The notes beneath the pieces are model-generated. The model was not told the origin of the DNA. It did not search any database and saw only the letters and a program-made list of their open reading frames with translations. Of a stretch of 64,000 nt of DNA, positions 7,205-15,285 are shown piece by piece (position 1 is the stretch's first letter; each line of letters opens with the position of its first letter). Both the position numbers and the translations under genes were made by a program. This DNA is from Streptomyces sp. NBC_01478 (lineage in GTDB: Bacteria; Actinomycetota; Actinomycetes; Streptomycetales; Streptomycetaceae): the NCBI RefSeq assembly GCF_036227225.1, contig NZ_CP109444.1, forward strand, positions 1,488,001 through 1,552,000. Direction: 5' to 3'.

Positions 7205-9015
7205 CACTCCCCCGGCTTGTCCCGGCGCTGTTTGCCGCCGGGGAGCATGTCCTGGACCTTCGCCTTCAACCCCTGGCGGATCATGCCGGCCCGGTCGCTG
7301 TCGCCCTTGAGGACGGCCGATGCGGCGGCCTCGATCTGTTCGAGCGTGGCGTGCGGCGGGATCGGCGGTACGGCCGGGTCGGTGCGGAAGTCGATGACGA
7401 ACGGCCGGTCGGCACCGAGCGCCCGCTGCCAGGCGTCCTCCACCTCCCCCGGCTTCTCCACCCGCACGCCGTCGAGGCCGATCGAGCGGGCGAAGTCGGC
7501 GTACGGCACGTCCGGGAGTGCCTGCGAGGGCAGGAACTGCGGGGCGCCGGCCAGGGCGCGCATCTCCCACGTCACCTGGTTGAGGTCCTGGTTGTTGAGG
7601 ACCGCGACGATCAGCCTCGGGTCCTCCCACTCGGGCCAGTACTTGGCGGCGGTGATGAGTTCGGCCATGCCGTTCATCTGCATGGCCCCGTCCCCGACGA
7701 TCGCCAGCGCGGGCCGGTCGGGGTGGGCGAACTTGGCGCCGATGACGTACGGCACACCGGGCCCCATGGTGGCGAGGGTGCCGGACAGGGAGCCGCGCAT
7801 GTTTCCGCGCATCCGCAGGTGCCGTGCGTACCAGGTGGCGGCGGATCCGGAGTCGGCGGCCAGGATGATGTCGTCGGGCAGGAGCCCGTCGAGGGTGTGC
7901 ACGACGTACTCGGGGTTGATCGGGTCGGCGTCCAGGGCGGCCCGCCGCTGCATGACGTCCCACCAACGGGCCGTCGCCATCTCGGTCTTCTTGCGCCACG
8001 AGCCGTGCTTCTTCCGCTTCAACTGCGGCAACAGGGCCCTGAGCGTCTCCTTCGCGTCCCCGACGAGGTTGACCTCGAAGGGATAGCGCAGCCCGATCAT
8101 GAACGGGTCGATGTCGATCTGCACGGCCCGGGTCTGCCCGAACTCCGGCAGGAACTGGGTGTACGGGAAGCTGGAGCCGATCACGAGCAGCGTGTCGCAG
8201 TCCCGCATCATCTCGTAGGAGGCGCGGGTGCCGAGCAGACCGATCGAACCAGTCACGTACGGCAGATCGTCCGCCAGCGCGTCCTTGCCCAGCAGCGCCT
8301 TGGCCACCCCGGCGCTGAGCACCTCGGCGATCTCCTCCACCTCGGCCCGGGCACCGCGCGCGCCCTGCCCGATCAGGATCGCGACCTTCTCGCCCTCGTC
8401 CAACACCTCGACGGCGCGCGCGAGTTCGGCCGCCGGCGGGACGGGAGCGGAGTGTGTCAGGCCGAGGCTCGACGGCACCATCTTGAAGGCGTGGGTGGGC
8501 TCCGAGTACGTCAACTCCTGTACGTCGGCGGGGATGACGACCGCCGTTACGGTCCGCTTGGCGTACGCGGTGCGGATGGCGCGGTCGATGACGTTGGGCA
8601 GTTGCTCGGGGACGGTCACCATCTCGCAGTACTCGGAGGCGACGTCCTTGTAGAGGCTCAGCAGATCGACCTCCTGCTGGTAACTGCCGCCCATGGCACT
8701 GCGGTTGGTCTGTCCGACGATCGCCACGACCGGAACATGGTCGAGTTTCGCGTCGTAGAGCCCGTTGAGGAGATGGATCGCCCCGGGGCCCGAAGTCGCC
8801 GCGCAGACACCGACCTTGCCGGAGAACTTGGCGTAGCCGACGGCCTCGAACGCGGACATCTCCTCGTGCCGCGACTGCACGAACTTCGGCTTGTTGTCGG
8901 AGCGGCCCCACGCGGCAAGGAGGCCGTTGATGCCGTCGCCCGCATAGGCGAAGACATGGTCGACGTCCCATTCGCGGAGCCGCTGGAGAACGTAGTCGGA
9001 CACCTTGATGGACAC
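7204..9015 (-). CDS. Thiamine pyrophosphate-dependent enzyme (pyruvate oxidase/PoxB-like)
   Basis: A 603-residue TPP enzyme with the normal three-domain layout: N-terminal pyrimidine-binding domain with the catalytic glutamate in QSRHEEMSAFEAVGYAKFSG, a central domain, and a C-terminal domain with the TPP motif GDGAMQMNGM followed by VLNNQDLNQVTWEM. The overall pattern fits pyruvate oxidase/pyruvate:quinone oxidoreductase-like proteins (decarboxylation of pyruvate to acetate or acetyl-phosphate) found in actinobacteria, but acetolactate-synthase-like functions cannot be excluded. I chose the GTG at 9015, since AGAGGA lies 5-6 bases before it. It is followed by an SDR remnant in the same operon, and an FAD oxidase remnant lies just upstream. 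Confidence 0.85.
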   Translation of the reverse strand: MSIKVSDYVLQRLREWDVDHVFAYAGDGINGLLAAWGRSDNKPKFVQSRHEEMSAFEAVGYAKFSGKVGVCAATSGPGAIHLLNGLYDAKLDHVPVVAIVGQTNRSAMGGSYQQEVDLLSLYKDVASEYCEMVTVPEQLPNVIDRAIRTAYAKRTVTAVVIPADVQELTYSEPTHAFKMVPSSLGLTHSAPVPPAAELARAVEVLDEGEKVAILIGQGARGARAEVEEIAEVLSAGVAKALLGKDALADDLPYVTGSIGLLGTRASYEMMRDCDTLLVIGSSFPYTQFLPEFGQTRAVQIDIDPFMIGLRYPFEVNLVGDAKETLRALLPQLKRKKHGSWRKKTEMATARWWDVMQRRAALDADPINPEYVVHTLDGLLPDDIILAADSGSAATWYARHLRMRGNMRGSLSGTLATMGPGVPYVIGAKFAHPDRPALAIVGDGAMQMNGMAELITAAKYWPEWEDPRLIVAVLNNQDLNQVTWEMRALAGAPQFLPSQALPDVPYADFARSIGLDGVRVEKPGEVEDAWQRALGADRPFVIDFRTDPAVPPIPPHATLEQIEAAASAVLKGDSDRAGMIRQGLKAKVQDMLPGGKQRRDKPGE

Positions 9016-9026
9016 GGGAGTTCCTC

Positions 9027-9527
9027 TCATCGCGCTGATTGCCGGTTGCGGCACCAATAGGTCCCGGCCACTGCCGAGGACGAGGAGGGCTTCGTACGGC
9101 GGGACGGGACAAGGTCCAGTGCGGCGCGCAGGACGGTGACGAGGGTGCCCTCGCTGCCGACGAGCGCGCGGGATGCGGGGGAAGCCGCACCGTACGTCCG
9201 GCATGGTGCGGTCGATGATCCGCCGTCGCCCCTGATGGATCTCGGCGCGTCGGCCGCCGGCCGCAACGATCGCGTCGTACTCGTAGTCGGAGGTGGGGCC
9301 GAACTGGAGCCGGTGGTGGGAGAGTTGGCGGTGGAGTTCGTCCAGGACGATGCCCGGTTTGGCGACACATGCGCGCTGCAGTACTTCGTCCAGTCGATGA
9401 CCAGCGCGGTGTTGGTGCACTGGCCGCCCGCGTCGAACCGCACCTCGCCGTCGAACCGCCCGCGCAGCGCCTTCTCGAGGGCACGCGTGTCCAGCGCCGT
9501 CTCCGATCCACGCGCCTCGATCACCAT
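9027..9527 (-). pseudogene. FAD-binding oxidoreductase (D-lactate dehydrogenase-like) remnant
   Basis: Pieces of an FAD_binding_4 protein occur in alternating frames: ALEKALRGRFDGEVRFDAGG at the start, GIVLDELHRQLSHHRLQFGP in a second frame, and SRALVGSEGTLVTVLRAALD back in the first. These correspond to the beginning and the GSEGTL segment of the FAD domain of the large FAD/Fe-S D-lactate dehydrogenase-type enzymes (normally about 950 residues). Most of the gene is deleted and frameshifted. It sits upstream of the TPP enzyme in the same direction. Confidence 0.6.
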
Positions 9528-9601
9528 CGGCTCCCCTCAGCGAGCGCCCGACGTGGAGGGCCGCTCGGATGCGTTGGACGGGTTCCCGGTGATCGGGGCG
9601 G

Positions 9602-9742
9602 CTAACGTTCGGCCGGGGTGAACGGTGCCGGCGCCCGGTCGCGGAAGTCCTGCCGAGGCTTGGCGAAGTCAGCGCGGCAGAAGGCGTCGAAGAAGTCGCG
9701 TACGAACGACCCGGCCGATACCTCGCTCACCACCACCTGCAT
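9602..9742 (-). other. Possible 46-residue ORF or gene tail
   Basis: An ATG at 9742 opens a short frame with protein-like composition (AGSFVRDFFDAFCRADFAKP ... APAPFTPAER) ending in TAG. I recognise no family. It may be the end of a larger lost gene, which would fit the decayed surroundings. No convincing ribosome site. Confidence 0.3.
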
Positions 9743-9898
9743 ATGAACGCCCGCCGCCCGAAAGGGACTTGACCTGATCTCTGTGCAGGCACATCAGAGA
9801 GGTGAGGGCGGCGAAGGGCGGGAATCCTCAACGGCTGAGGGGCCAAGGCGGCAGGGACGGCGGCGCATGGTCGAGCCGGGGCGGGATACCTCAGTGTT

Positions 9899-10885
9899 AT
9901 GCCATCGACACCCGGACCCGGACAGCGGGTAGAACGCAACTCGCCCGACAGGCCCAGCAAACTGCCGAAGCGGGCCTGGTGGGCGGTGCTCAAGGGCACG
10001 GTCAAGGAGTTCCAGGACGACGAACTCGCCGACCGGGCCGCCGCGTTGACGTACTACGGGGTTCTCTCCCTCTTCCCTGCACTGCTGGTCCTGGTCTCAC
10101 TGCTCGGCATCGCCGGCAAGTCGACGACCCAGCAGGTCCTGGACAACATCGAGAAACTGGCGCCGAGTTCGGCCCGGAACATCATCGGCGATGCCGTACG
10201 CCAGCTCCAGGCCACCGGCGGCCTCGGCTCCATCGTGGCCGTGGTCGGCATCGTCGTCGCCGTGTGGTCGGCCTCCGGCTACATCGCGGCGTTCATCCGC
10301 AGTGCCAACGTCGTGTACGACATGCCCGAGGGACGCCCCGTGTGGAAGGTGCTGCCGATCCGGGTCGGCGTCACGGTGGTGCTGCTGGTCCTGACGGTGA
10401 TCAGCGCGCTGATCGTGGTGTTCACCGGCGGCCTGGCCCGCGCGGCCGGTTCCGCCCTGGGAATCGGGCACGCCACCCTGCTGGTGTGGTCGATCGCGAA
10501 GTGGCCGGGGCTGGTCATCCTGGTCATGGCGATGATCGCGATCCTGTACTGGGCGGCGCCCAACGTGAAGGGCCGCGGCTTCCGTTGGGTCACTCCGGGC
10601 AGCGTGCTGGCGCTGCTGGTCTGGATGATCGCCTCGGCGGGCTTCGCGTTCTACGTGGCCCACTTCGCCTCGTACAACAAGACCTACGGCACGCTCGCCG
10701 GCGTGATCGTCTTCCTGATATGGCTGTGGATCAGCAATATCGCGGTCCTGCTCGGCCTCGAATTCGACGCGGAACTGGCCCGCCAGCGTGCCCTGGCCGG
10801 CGGGCTCCCCAAGGGCGAAGAGCCGTATCTCCCGCCCCGGGACACCCGAGCCTGGAGGAAGGAGGACCACCGCCGGACGGAGTGA
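9899..10885 (+). CDS. YihY/BrkB family integral membrane protein
   Basis: A 328-residue protein with about six membrane segments and the conserved beginning FQDDELADRAAALTYYGVLS, the hallmark of the YihY/virulence factor BrkB family; later YNKTYGTLAGVIVFLIWLWI is equally typical. Members are inner-membrane proteins of unclear function, once misannotated as ribonuclease BN. ATG at 9899; the N-terminal 25 residues are charged and cytoplasmic. It is convergent with the DUF6479 gene at 10955. Confidence 0.9.
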   Translation: MPSTPGPGQRVERNSPDRPSKLPKRAWWAVLKGTVKEFQDDELADRAAALTYYGVLSLFPALLVLVSLLGIAGKSTTQQVLDNIEKLAPSSARNIIGDAVRQLQATGGLGSIVAVVGIVVAVWSASGYIAAFIRSANVVYDMPEGRPVWKVLPIRVGVTVVLLVLTVISALIVVFTGGLARAAGSALGIGHATLLVWSIAKWPGLVILVMAMIAILYWAAPNVKGRGFRWVTPGSVLALLVWMIASAGFAFYVAHFASYNKTYGTLAGVIVFLIWLWISNIAVLLGLEFDAELARQRALAGGLPKGEEPYLPPRDTRAWRKEDHRRTE

Positions 10886-10954
10886 CGCCGCTCGTGACGG
10901 AGGAGGTGGCCGAGCGGACGCAGGACGCCTCTTCGCCGCGGACGGAACCCGTGA

Positions 10955-11299
10955 TCACGCGGAACCCGAGCCCCAACGCCGGCGCCTCTGGTCCTCACTG
11001 CGCCGACTGCCCGACGTACCGCCCCCGGACAGTTGGTGCGGGGTGAGTCGCTCGCTCTCGTCCTTCGCGTGCGGCATCTCGTTGGGCTCGCGCATCTCCT
11101 GCACCTCGTGGGTCGGCCCGGACTCCGGCAGCCGGGGTTGCTCCTCCGGGCGCGGCGGCGCGGACTCCCGCCGACGGGCCCTGATACCGAGCCGTACGGC
11201 CCAGATCAGCCCGACGACGAGGATCAGACCGGCGACCAGCGGAAAGACGCCGAGGGCCGCTCCGCTCGACGCGGCCACTTCCATGTTCGATGTGTTCAT
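10955..11299 (-). CDS. DUF6479 family membrane protein
   Basis: A 114-residue protein with one N-terminal membrane segment (VFPLVAGLILVVGLIWAVRL) and a polar Pro/Glu/Arg-rich tail with PPRPEEQPRLPESGPTHEV and KDESERLTPHQL, characteristic of DUF6479, a Streptomyces family of unknown function. ATG at 11299. A GGGTAC-like hexamer lies about 13 bases ahead of the start, but I see no matching -35, so I do not call a promoter. Confidence 0.75.
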   Translation of the reverse strand: MNTSNMEVAASSGAALGVFPLVAGLILVVGLIWAVRLGIRARRRESAPPRPEEQPRLPESGPTHEVQEMREPNEMPHAKDESERLTPHQLSGGGTSGSRRSEDQRRRRWGSGSA

Positions 11300-11709
11300 C
11301 GCTCCCGGGTACCCCCAAAGACGTATCCCCCTCTGAAGTCTTCATGTTCCGTGCCGTCGCAGACGTGCTCCGCAGCATCGGCGGCGCGATCGCCACCGTC
11401 GACACCGAGGAGTTCGACGCGCCGTCCGGGGCCTCCACCGAGGTGAACGAGACCGGCGGCGGCCCAACTGCCGCCGCGGGCAGCCGAGATACCCACGAGA
11501 CGTCAACGTGCATGCGGTGCGACAGGTTGACGTTGAGGCAACTGGTCTTCCGCACCACCCCCAGAGCCGACTGACCCACCGCGACCGAAGAGGACAGCGC
11601 TGAACGGGCAATGCCGCGATCCGGCAACGAGACGTTTGTTCGGGCCCGTTCGGCGCACACGAAGAGCTGACACAGCTTTTGTCCGAAGAAAAGGAAGCGG
11701 AGACGCATC
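11300..11709. other. Divergent intergenic region, possible short ORF
   Basis: About 410 bp between DUF6479 and GlsB. On the plus strand, an ATG at 11344 opens MFRAVADVLRSIGGAIATV, which resembles the start of small Streptomyces membrane proteins, but the following 55 residues are not hydrophobic. I treat it as at most a remnant. Otherwise nothing recognisable. Confidence 0.3.
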
Positions 11710-11988
11710 ATGGGAATCATCGCGTGGATCATCATCGGCCTGCTCGCCGGCGCCATCGCCAAGATTTTGATGCCGGGCAAGGACCCCGGCGGCACCATCG
11801 TCACCATGCTCATCGGCATCGCCGGCGGTCTGCTCGGCGGCTGGCTCGGCAAGGTGGTCTTCGGGGTCGACTCCATCGACGGATTCTTCGACATCTCCAC
11901 CTGGATCGCGGCAATCGTAGGCTCCCTCGTCCTGCTCCTCCTCTACCGCCTCGTCACCGGCAACCGACGCTCTCACCGCCACGCCTGA
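11710..11988 (+). CDS. GlsB/YeaQ/YmgE stress-response membrane protein
   Basis: A 92-residue protein with the family pattern IIIGLLAGAIAKILMPGKDP, then GIAGGLLGGWLG and a final membrane helix before a basic tail. These small, glycine-rich, three-helix inner-membrane proteins are induced by envelope or general stress in many bacteria. ATG at 11710 with GGAAGCGGAG upstream. The gene stands alone, followed by a hairpin terminator at 12019-12054. Confidence 0.9.
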   Translation: MGIIAWIIIGLLAGAIAKILMPGKDPGGTIVTMLIGIAGGLLGGWLGKVVFGVDSIDGFFDISTWIAAIVGSLVLLLLYRLVTGNRRSHRHA

Positions 11989-12018
11989 CCCATCGGCGAC
12001 ACAGATCTGCACCATCTG

Positions 12019-12054
12019 GACGGCTCCCCCCTGACTCCCAGGACGGGAGCCGTC
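12019..12054 (+). terminator. Hairpin terminator after GlsB gene
   Basis: Arms GACGGCTCCC and GGGAGCCGTC with a 16-base loop; essentially the same element as at 3988-4022. Confidence 0.65.
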
Positions 12055-12096
12055 AGTGCGCCCGGGCCTTCGGCGAAAGACGACCGACCGGCGCAT

Positions 12097-12303
12097 ATGT
12101 CTGTGATGACAGCGACTTCGCCGGGGACCGTGTGTACGACGCGGTCGAACCGCCCCGGTGGCAATCGCGGCCATGCCGTTCGGCTGCGACATCTGATAGG
12201 CGGCGTTGTTGATGGGGATGTCATTACGCCCCCGTTCCGGCACCGCCCGTTCGACCAGCCGCCGGCACTGCTCCTCCTCCCGGACCTCGCATGGGACGGC
12301 CAC
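12097..12303 (-). pseudogene. SDR oxidoreductase fragment
   Basis: The minus strand reads EEEQCRRLVERAVPERGR and PINNAAYQMSQPNG, a clear match to the NNA region of SDR enzymes of the YghA/glucose-dehydrogenase type (normally DILVNNAAYQMSQPDG). After a frame change the continuation GRFDRVVHT corresponds to the following EQFDRVMRT segment. Neither end of the gene is present. On the opposite strand 12291-12512 gives an unassigned frame ending VVTRTVLEITFHVVAPFP. Confidence 0.6.
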
Positions 12304-12513
12304 AGCCGTGCGGCCCTGGTATACCTGCGCGACACCCGTGCCGCCCTCAAGGTCGCCGCCGACGAGGCCAGTTCCTGCGCTGTGCAGCAGATCCTGCCGG
12401 AAAGGGGTACGCCGACGCGCTGGCCCTACAGGACCAGGTCGCTGTGCACATCGCGGTGGTGACCCGCACCGTGCTGGAGATCACCTTCCACGTCGTCGCG
12501 CCCTTCCCATAAC

Positions 12514-12529
12514 GCAGGGACACGGCAAA
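12514..12529 (+). repeat. Extra copy of the ISAs1 left end
   Basis: CAGGGACACGGCAAAG here is identical to the first 16 bases of the IS element at 13512-13527. It lies 20 bp beyond the stop of the MarR gene, so the MarR/VOC pair is bracketed by two direct copies of this sequence. Confidence 0.6.
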
Positions 12530-12548
12530 GTCGTAAATTCCGGAGCAG

Positions 12549-13010
12549 TTACGTCGCCGATGCGGGCGGTTCGGTCAGTGAGGCGATGCACGTGGTGAGC
12601 AGGCGCCGCATCTGATCTTGTTCGTTGGCATCCAGATTGGCCAGCATGTCTTGCTCGACGCGGCGAACCGCGGCGCTGGCCATCTCGAGCTGGCGGCGCC
12701 CGCGGGCAGTCAGCTCGGTGGGCAGGGCCCTGCCCACGGGTGCCCGCGCTGGGCGGATGACGAGTCCCTGGCGCTCGAGGGCCTGCAGGAGCACATTCAT
12801 CGACTGCCGGGTGACGAAGGCGCCGCGGGCAAGCTCGGAGTTCGACAGACCCGGTCGCTGGGCGAGCAGCTCCAGGCAGGAGTAGTGGGTGATCGTCATG
12901 CCGAGCGGACTCAGCACGGCCTCCAGGGCGGAGTGCAGAGCGCTCGCGGCCGCCTTCAGCATGTACCCCAGCGATGTGTCCAGCTCGATTCCGGGCTCGC
13001 CTTGACTCAT
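12549..13010 (-). CDS. MarR family transcriptional regulator
   Basis: A 153-residue winged-helix protein: N-terminal dimer helix (LGYMLKAAASALHSALEAVL), HTH with GLSNSELARGAFVTRQSMNV, wing with PVGRALPTELTARGRRQLEM, and a C-terminal dimer helix. MarR proteins usually repress their own gene and a divergent neighbour, and release DNA on binding a small ligand or on oxidation. I chose the ATG at 13010 (MSQGEPG); it overlaps the first operator palindrome. It is divergent from the VOC gene at 13075 with two identical-type operators in between, a clear case of local control. Confidence 0.9.
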   Translation of the reverse strand: MSQGEPGIELDTSLGYMLKAAASALHSALEAVLSPLGMTITHYSCLELLAQRPGLSNSELARGAFVTRQSMNVLLQALERQGLVIRPARAPVGRALPTELTARGRRQLEMASAAVRRVEQDMLANLDANEQDQMRRLLTTCIASLTEPPASAT

Positions 13011-13054
13011 GTCAGTAGTCTGACATACATTCCGGCATGTCAGAAGACTGACAT
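13009..13054. promoter_or_regulatory. Two MarR operators, ATGTCAG-N4-CTGACAT
   Basis: Two 18-bp palindromes, ATGTCAGTAGTCTGACAT (13009-13026) and ATGTCAGAAGACTGACAT (13037-13054), 28 bp apart centre to centre. They fill the space between the divergent MarR and VOC genes; the first overlaps the MarR start codon. They are most likely the binding sites of the adjacent MarR protein. Confidence 0.8.
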
Positions 13055-13074
13055 ACCATGAGGAGGTAAGAATC

Positions 13075-13443
13075 GTGGCCGTTACCGGACCCGACTTCAT
13101 TTCACTGCAGGTGCGCGACCTGGAGCGCTCTGCCGTTTTCTACGAGCAGTACCTGGGACTGAAGCGCTCTGACGCAGGACCGCCGCACGCTGTCGTGTTC
13201 GACACCAAGCCGATCGCGTTCGCTGTCCGCGACGTCGTCGCGGACGTCGACCTGGACGCGATCACGCAGCCGGGCCAGGGGATGGCGCTGTGGCTGCACG
13301 CCCCCGACGCGCAGGACATCCACGACGCCCTCGCCGCCGCCGGCACGACGATCGTCTCAGCGCCCGTCGATGGGCCGTTCGGCCGCACTTTCACGTTCGC
13401 GGACCCCGACGGCTACCAGGTGACCCTCCACGACCGCGGCTGA
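13075..13443 (+). CDS. VOC (glyoxalase/bleomycin-resistance) family protein
   Basis: A 122-residue protein of the vicinal-oxygen-chelate fold: FISLQVRDLERSAVFYEQYL at the start, and the closing FGRTFTFADPDGYQVTLHD typical of glyoxalase/bleomycin-resistance/dioxygenase proteins. The reaction cannot be predicted; members isomerise, cleave or just bind small molecules. GTG at 13075 with AGGAGGT 8 bases upstream. Expression is probably controlled by the divergent MarR regulator through the twin palindromes, suggesting a ligand- or oxidant-inducible detoxification function. Confidence 0.85.
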   Translation: MAVTGPDFISLQVRDLERSAVFYEQYLGLKRSDAGPPHAVVFDTKPIAFAVRDVVADVDLDAITQPGQGMALWLHAPDAQDIHDALAAAGTTIVSAPVDGPFGRTFTFADPDGYQVTLHDRG

Positions 13444-13511
13444 GCAGGGCGGCCTGGTCTCCGGCGCGGCAGGCGCCCTGAGCGGGCTTCTCACAACGGC
13501 AGGCCAGCCGC

Positions 13512-14795
13512 CAGGGACACGGCAAAGCCGCTCATGCAGTTTGAAGCAGCTTTACCGTTCGCTGCGGGTCGCGGGCGTGGTGGCGGTTAGCGGCGGCGAT
13601 GTTGGCCTGGCCGTCCAAGCGCAGCAGGCTGATGGCCAGGCTCCGCAGCGAGGCCATTACACGGGGCGCGTTTCCTGTCCTGACCAGCGATTTATCCTCC
13701 TGATAAGTCACGTCGCGGACCCAGTGAAGCCGGTTTTCTATCTCCCAGTGGCCGCGGACCCAGGCCGCCAGGGTGGCGGGATCGGCGCTGCGGTCGCTGG
13801 TAATGAGGTACACGACCTCGACGGTCTTCTTGCCCTTCTTCGTGACCGTGCGGCGGACCTGCGCGACCTGGGCGGCGCCGGCGAACTCGATCCAGGCCGG
13901 CGCTAGCACGGCCTTGATCGTGCGGCGGGCCCGGCGGCCGTGGCCCGTGCTCACGGCCGAGGTCGCGGGGATCGCGGTCCAGGGCAGCTTTTTCAGCTGC
14001 TTGTACAGGGTCGGCATGTTGGCCTTGACGGTCATCACGTAGTCGGCGTGCCGGCCGGTGATGGCCTGCGCGGTGTCGCTCTGCGTGTGCAGGGCGTCGA
14101 CCGTGATGACCGCCCCGGCCAGGTCAGTGAACGCTTTCAGCAGGTCCCGGACGGCAGGGATCTCATTGGACTTCGCGTCCACGGCGACCTGGCCGAGGAC
14201 CGCGCCGATACCGTGCGCCAGGGCCGCGACTAGGTGCGGGGCTTTCCCTTCCCTGTTCCGGGCGCCGCGGATGGCCTTGCCGTCGACCGCGATTACCAGC
14301 CGGCTGTCGGCCTGCGTCGCCCTGGTGTAAAGCCAGGCGCCAATGACCTGGTCGAGTACCTCCGCGCTGATCAGGGCGAACGCGCGCCGGAACGTGGACT
14401 CCTCTGCTGGCCCGCGGACCGCTCCGAGCCCGGCCAGCACGTCGGCCCCGGCATCGGCGGCCCACTGGCCGATCGCGGCGAACGACCTTGAGCCCGCGGT
14501 CACCGCCGCGATGCCGACGGCAAGCAGCCCAGCCAGCGAGTGCCGCCGCCCGCGTCTCTTCCGCGGGTCGGGGAGCTGGGCAAGGAGATCAAGAAGGTAC
14601 TGGCTGCGGGCAGCAGCCGTCAGGGAGGAAGATGGCATGAATGGGCGGGCGTCCTTCGTGGCAGACGACGCTGAGTGTGAGAGCTTCCATCGTTCCGCCC
14701 GGGCCCCGCCCGCCACCCTCAGACCCGCCGGGCACATCGCGGCAGTTATGACACCGCAGGTCACGGCCTAACTTCATGACCTTTCCGGGCCCCTG
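13512..14795 (-). mobile_element. ISAs1-family insertion sequence
   Basis: About 1.28 kb carrying a single transposase gene. The left end begins CAGGGACACGGCAAAG at 13512; the right end, read inward on the minus strand, begins CAGGGGCCCGGAAAGGTCAT and stops at 14795. These are imperfect inverted repeats that share CAGGG, CGG, AAAG and a later CATG. I see no obvious short direct repeat of the target at the two flanks. The transposase stop codon lies inside the left repeat, as is usual for compact elements. Confidence 0.75.
13532..14638 (-). CDS. ISAs1 family transposase
   Basis: A 368-residue protein that looks complete. It has the N-terminal DUF4096-like part (LLAQLPDPRKRRGRRHSLAG), then the DDE catalytic core: VIAVDGKAIRGAR holds the first aspartate, VITVDALHTQSD the second, and the segment HWEIENRLHWVRDVTYQEDK holds the glutamate. 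This arrangement is diagnostic for ISAs1-family (IS1358-type) transposases. I chose the ATG at 14638 because it gives the usual length and follows CTTCC/GGAGG-like sequence; an upstream extension to 14764 reads non-coding. Nothing suggests it is broken, so the element may still be mobile. Confidence 0.9.
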   Translation of the reverse strand: MPSSSLTAAARSQYLLDLLAQLPDPRKRRGRRHSLAGLLAVGIAAVTAGSRSFAAIGQWAADAGADVLAGLGAVRGPAEESTFRRAFALISAEVLDQVIGAWLYTRATQADSRLVIAVDGKAIRGARNREGKAPHLVAALAHGIGAVLGQVAVDAKSNEIPAVRDLLKAFTDLAGAVITVDALHTQSDTAQAITGRHADYVMTVKANMPTLYKQLKKLPWTAIPATSAVSTGHGRRARRTIKAVLAPAWIEFAGAAQVAQVRRTVTKKGKKTVEVVYLITSDRSADPATLAAWVRGHWEIENRLHWVRDVTYQEDKSLVRTGNAPRVMASLRSLAISLLRLDGQANIAAANRHHARDPQRTVKLLQTA

Positions 14796-14956
14796 ACCAT
14801 AATGGTGTCGGACAACGGATGTCCTGGTCTGCGTGCACCCGCCGAAAAGCGGCCGGAACGGAAGGCGCTGGAGGCCGCGAGTTTCCCTGCGAAACAGCGA
14901 TCGCTCCGGCCGCACGGATACCCCTGCCCCGCAAATACACCCCTACCGGTCAGATC

Positions 14957-14991
14957 GGGAAATTCAGCGGGAAATTGAGCGGGAATTGAGC
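14957..14991 (+). repeat. Short tandem repeat GGGAAATTSAGC
   Basis: Three consecutive units: GGGAAATTCAGC, GGGAAATTGAGC, GGGAATTGAGC. They lie in the 220-bp non-coding stretch between the IS and the next terminator, where I see nothing else. Confidence 0.6.
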
Positions 14992-15015
14992 GGATCAGTG
15001 TCCGCCGCAGCACGC

Positions 15016-15053
15016 TCATGGGCCCCGTCGACGGTGGTCGACGGGGCCCATGA
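15016..15053. terminator. Strong bidirectional hairpin terminator
   Basis: Perfect 17-bp arms (TCATGGGCCCCGTCGAC and its complement) around the loop GGTG, followed on the plus strand by GGGTTTTCTTT. It sits 12 bp after the stop of the small membrane protein gene at 15066. Confidence 0.85.
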
Positions 15054-15065
15054 GCTGGGTTTTCT

Positions 15066-15236
15066 TTACCAGCGGTACCAGCGGCCCTTACGGCCGCCGG
15101 TGCCTGCGGGCCGGACCACGAAGCCCAGCGCCCAGACCACCAGGACGATGACGGCGATCCACCACAGGGCCTTGAGGGCGAACCCTGCGCCGAAAAGGAT
15201 CAGCGCGAGAAGTAGAACTACAAGCAGGGGAACCAT
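15066..15236 (-). CDS. Small hydrophobic membrane protein (56 aa)
   Basis: MVPLLVVLLLALILFGAGFA begins a 56-residue protein with two membrane helices (the second contains WWIAVIVLVVWALGFVV) and a basic tail GGRKGRWYRW. This is a small hydrophobic protein type that I know as conserved in Streptomyces without a function. GGAGG lies 9 bases before the ATG at 15236. It is too short for most automatic gene calls but the ribosome site, composition and the terminator after it support it. It is divergent from the sigma factor gene 260 bp away. Confidence 0.8.
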   Translation of the reverse strand: MVPLLVVLLLALILFGAGFALKALWWIAVIVLVVWALGFVVRPAGTGGRKGRWYRW

Positions 15237-15285
15237 GATTTATCAACCTCCGCCCCCTCATCTGCCCCGCGTTTCCCGCTTCACG

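Noticed and set aside
6566..9511. 981-codon open frame on the minus strand
   Set aside because: It is a shadow frame of the TPP enzyme, Arg-rich throughout, only passing over the true start of the SDR remnant.
11270..11320. SigB-type promoter before DUF6479 gene
   Set aside because: GGGTAC is present but no GTTT-like -35 at 14-16 bp, so it was not called.
12291..12512. Plus-strand frame ending VVTRTVLEITFHVVAPFP
   Set aside because: Looks like the end of some protein with a frame change upstream, but I cannot name a family or find a start.
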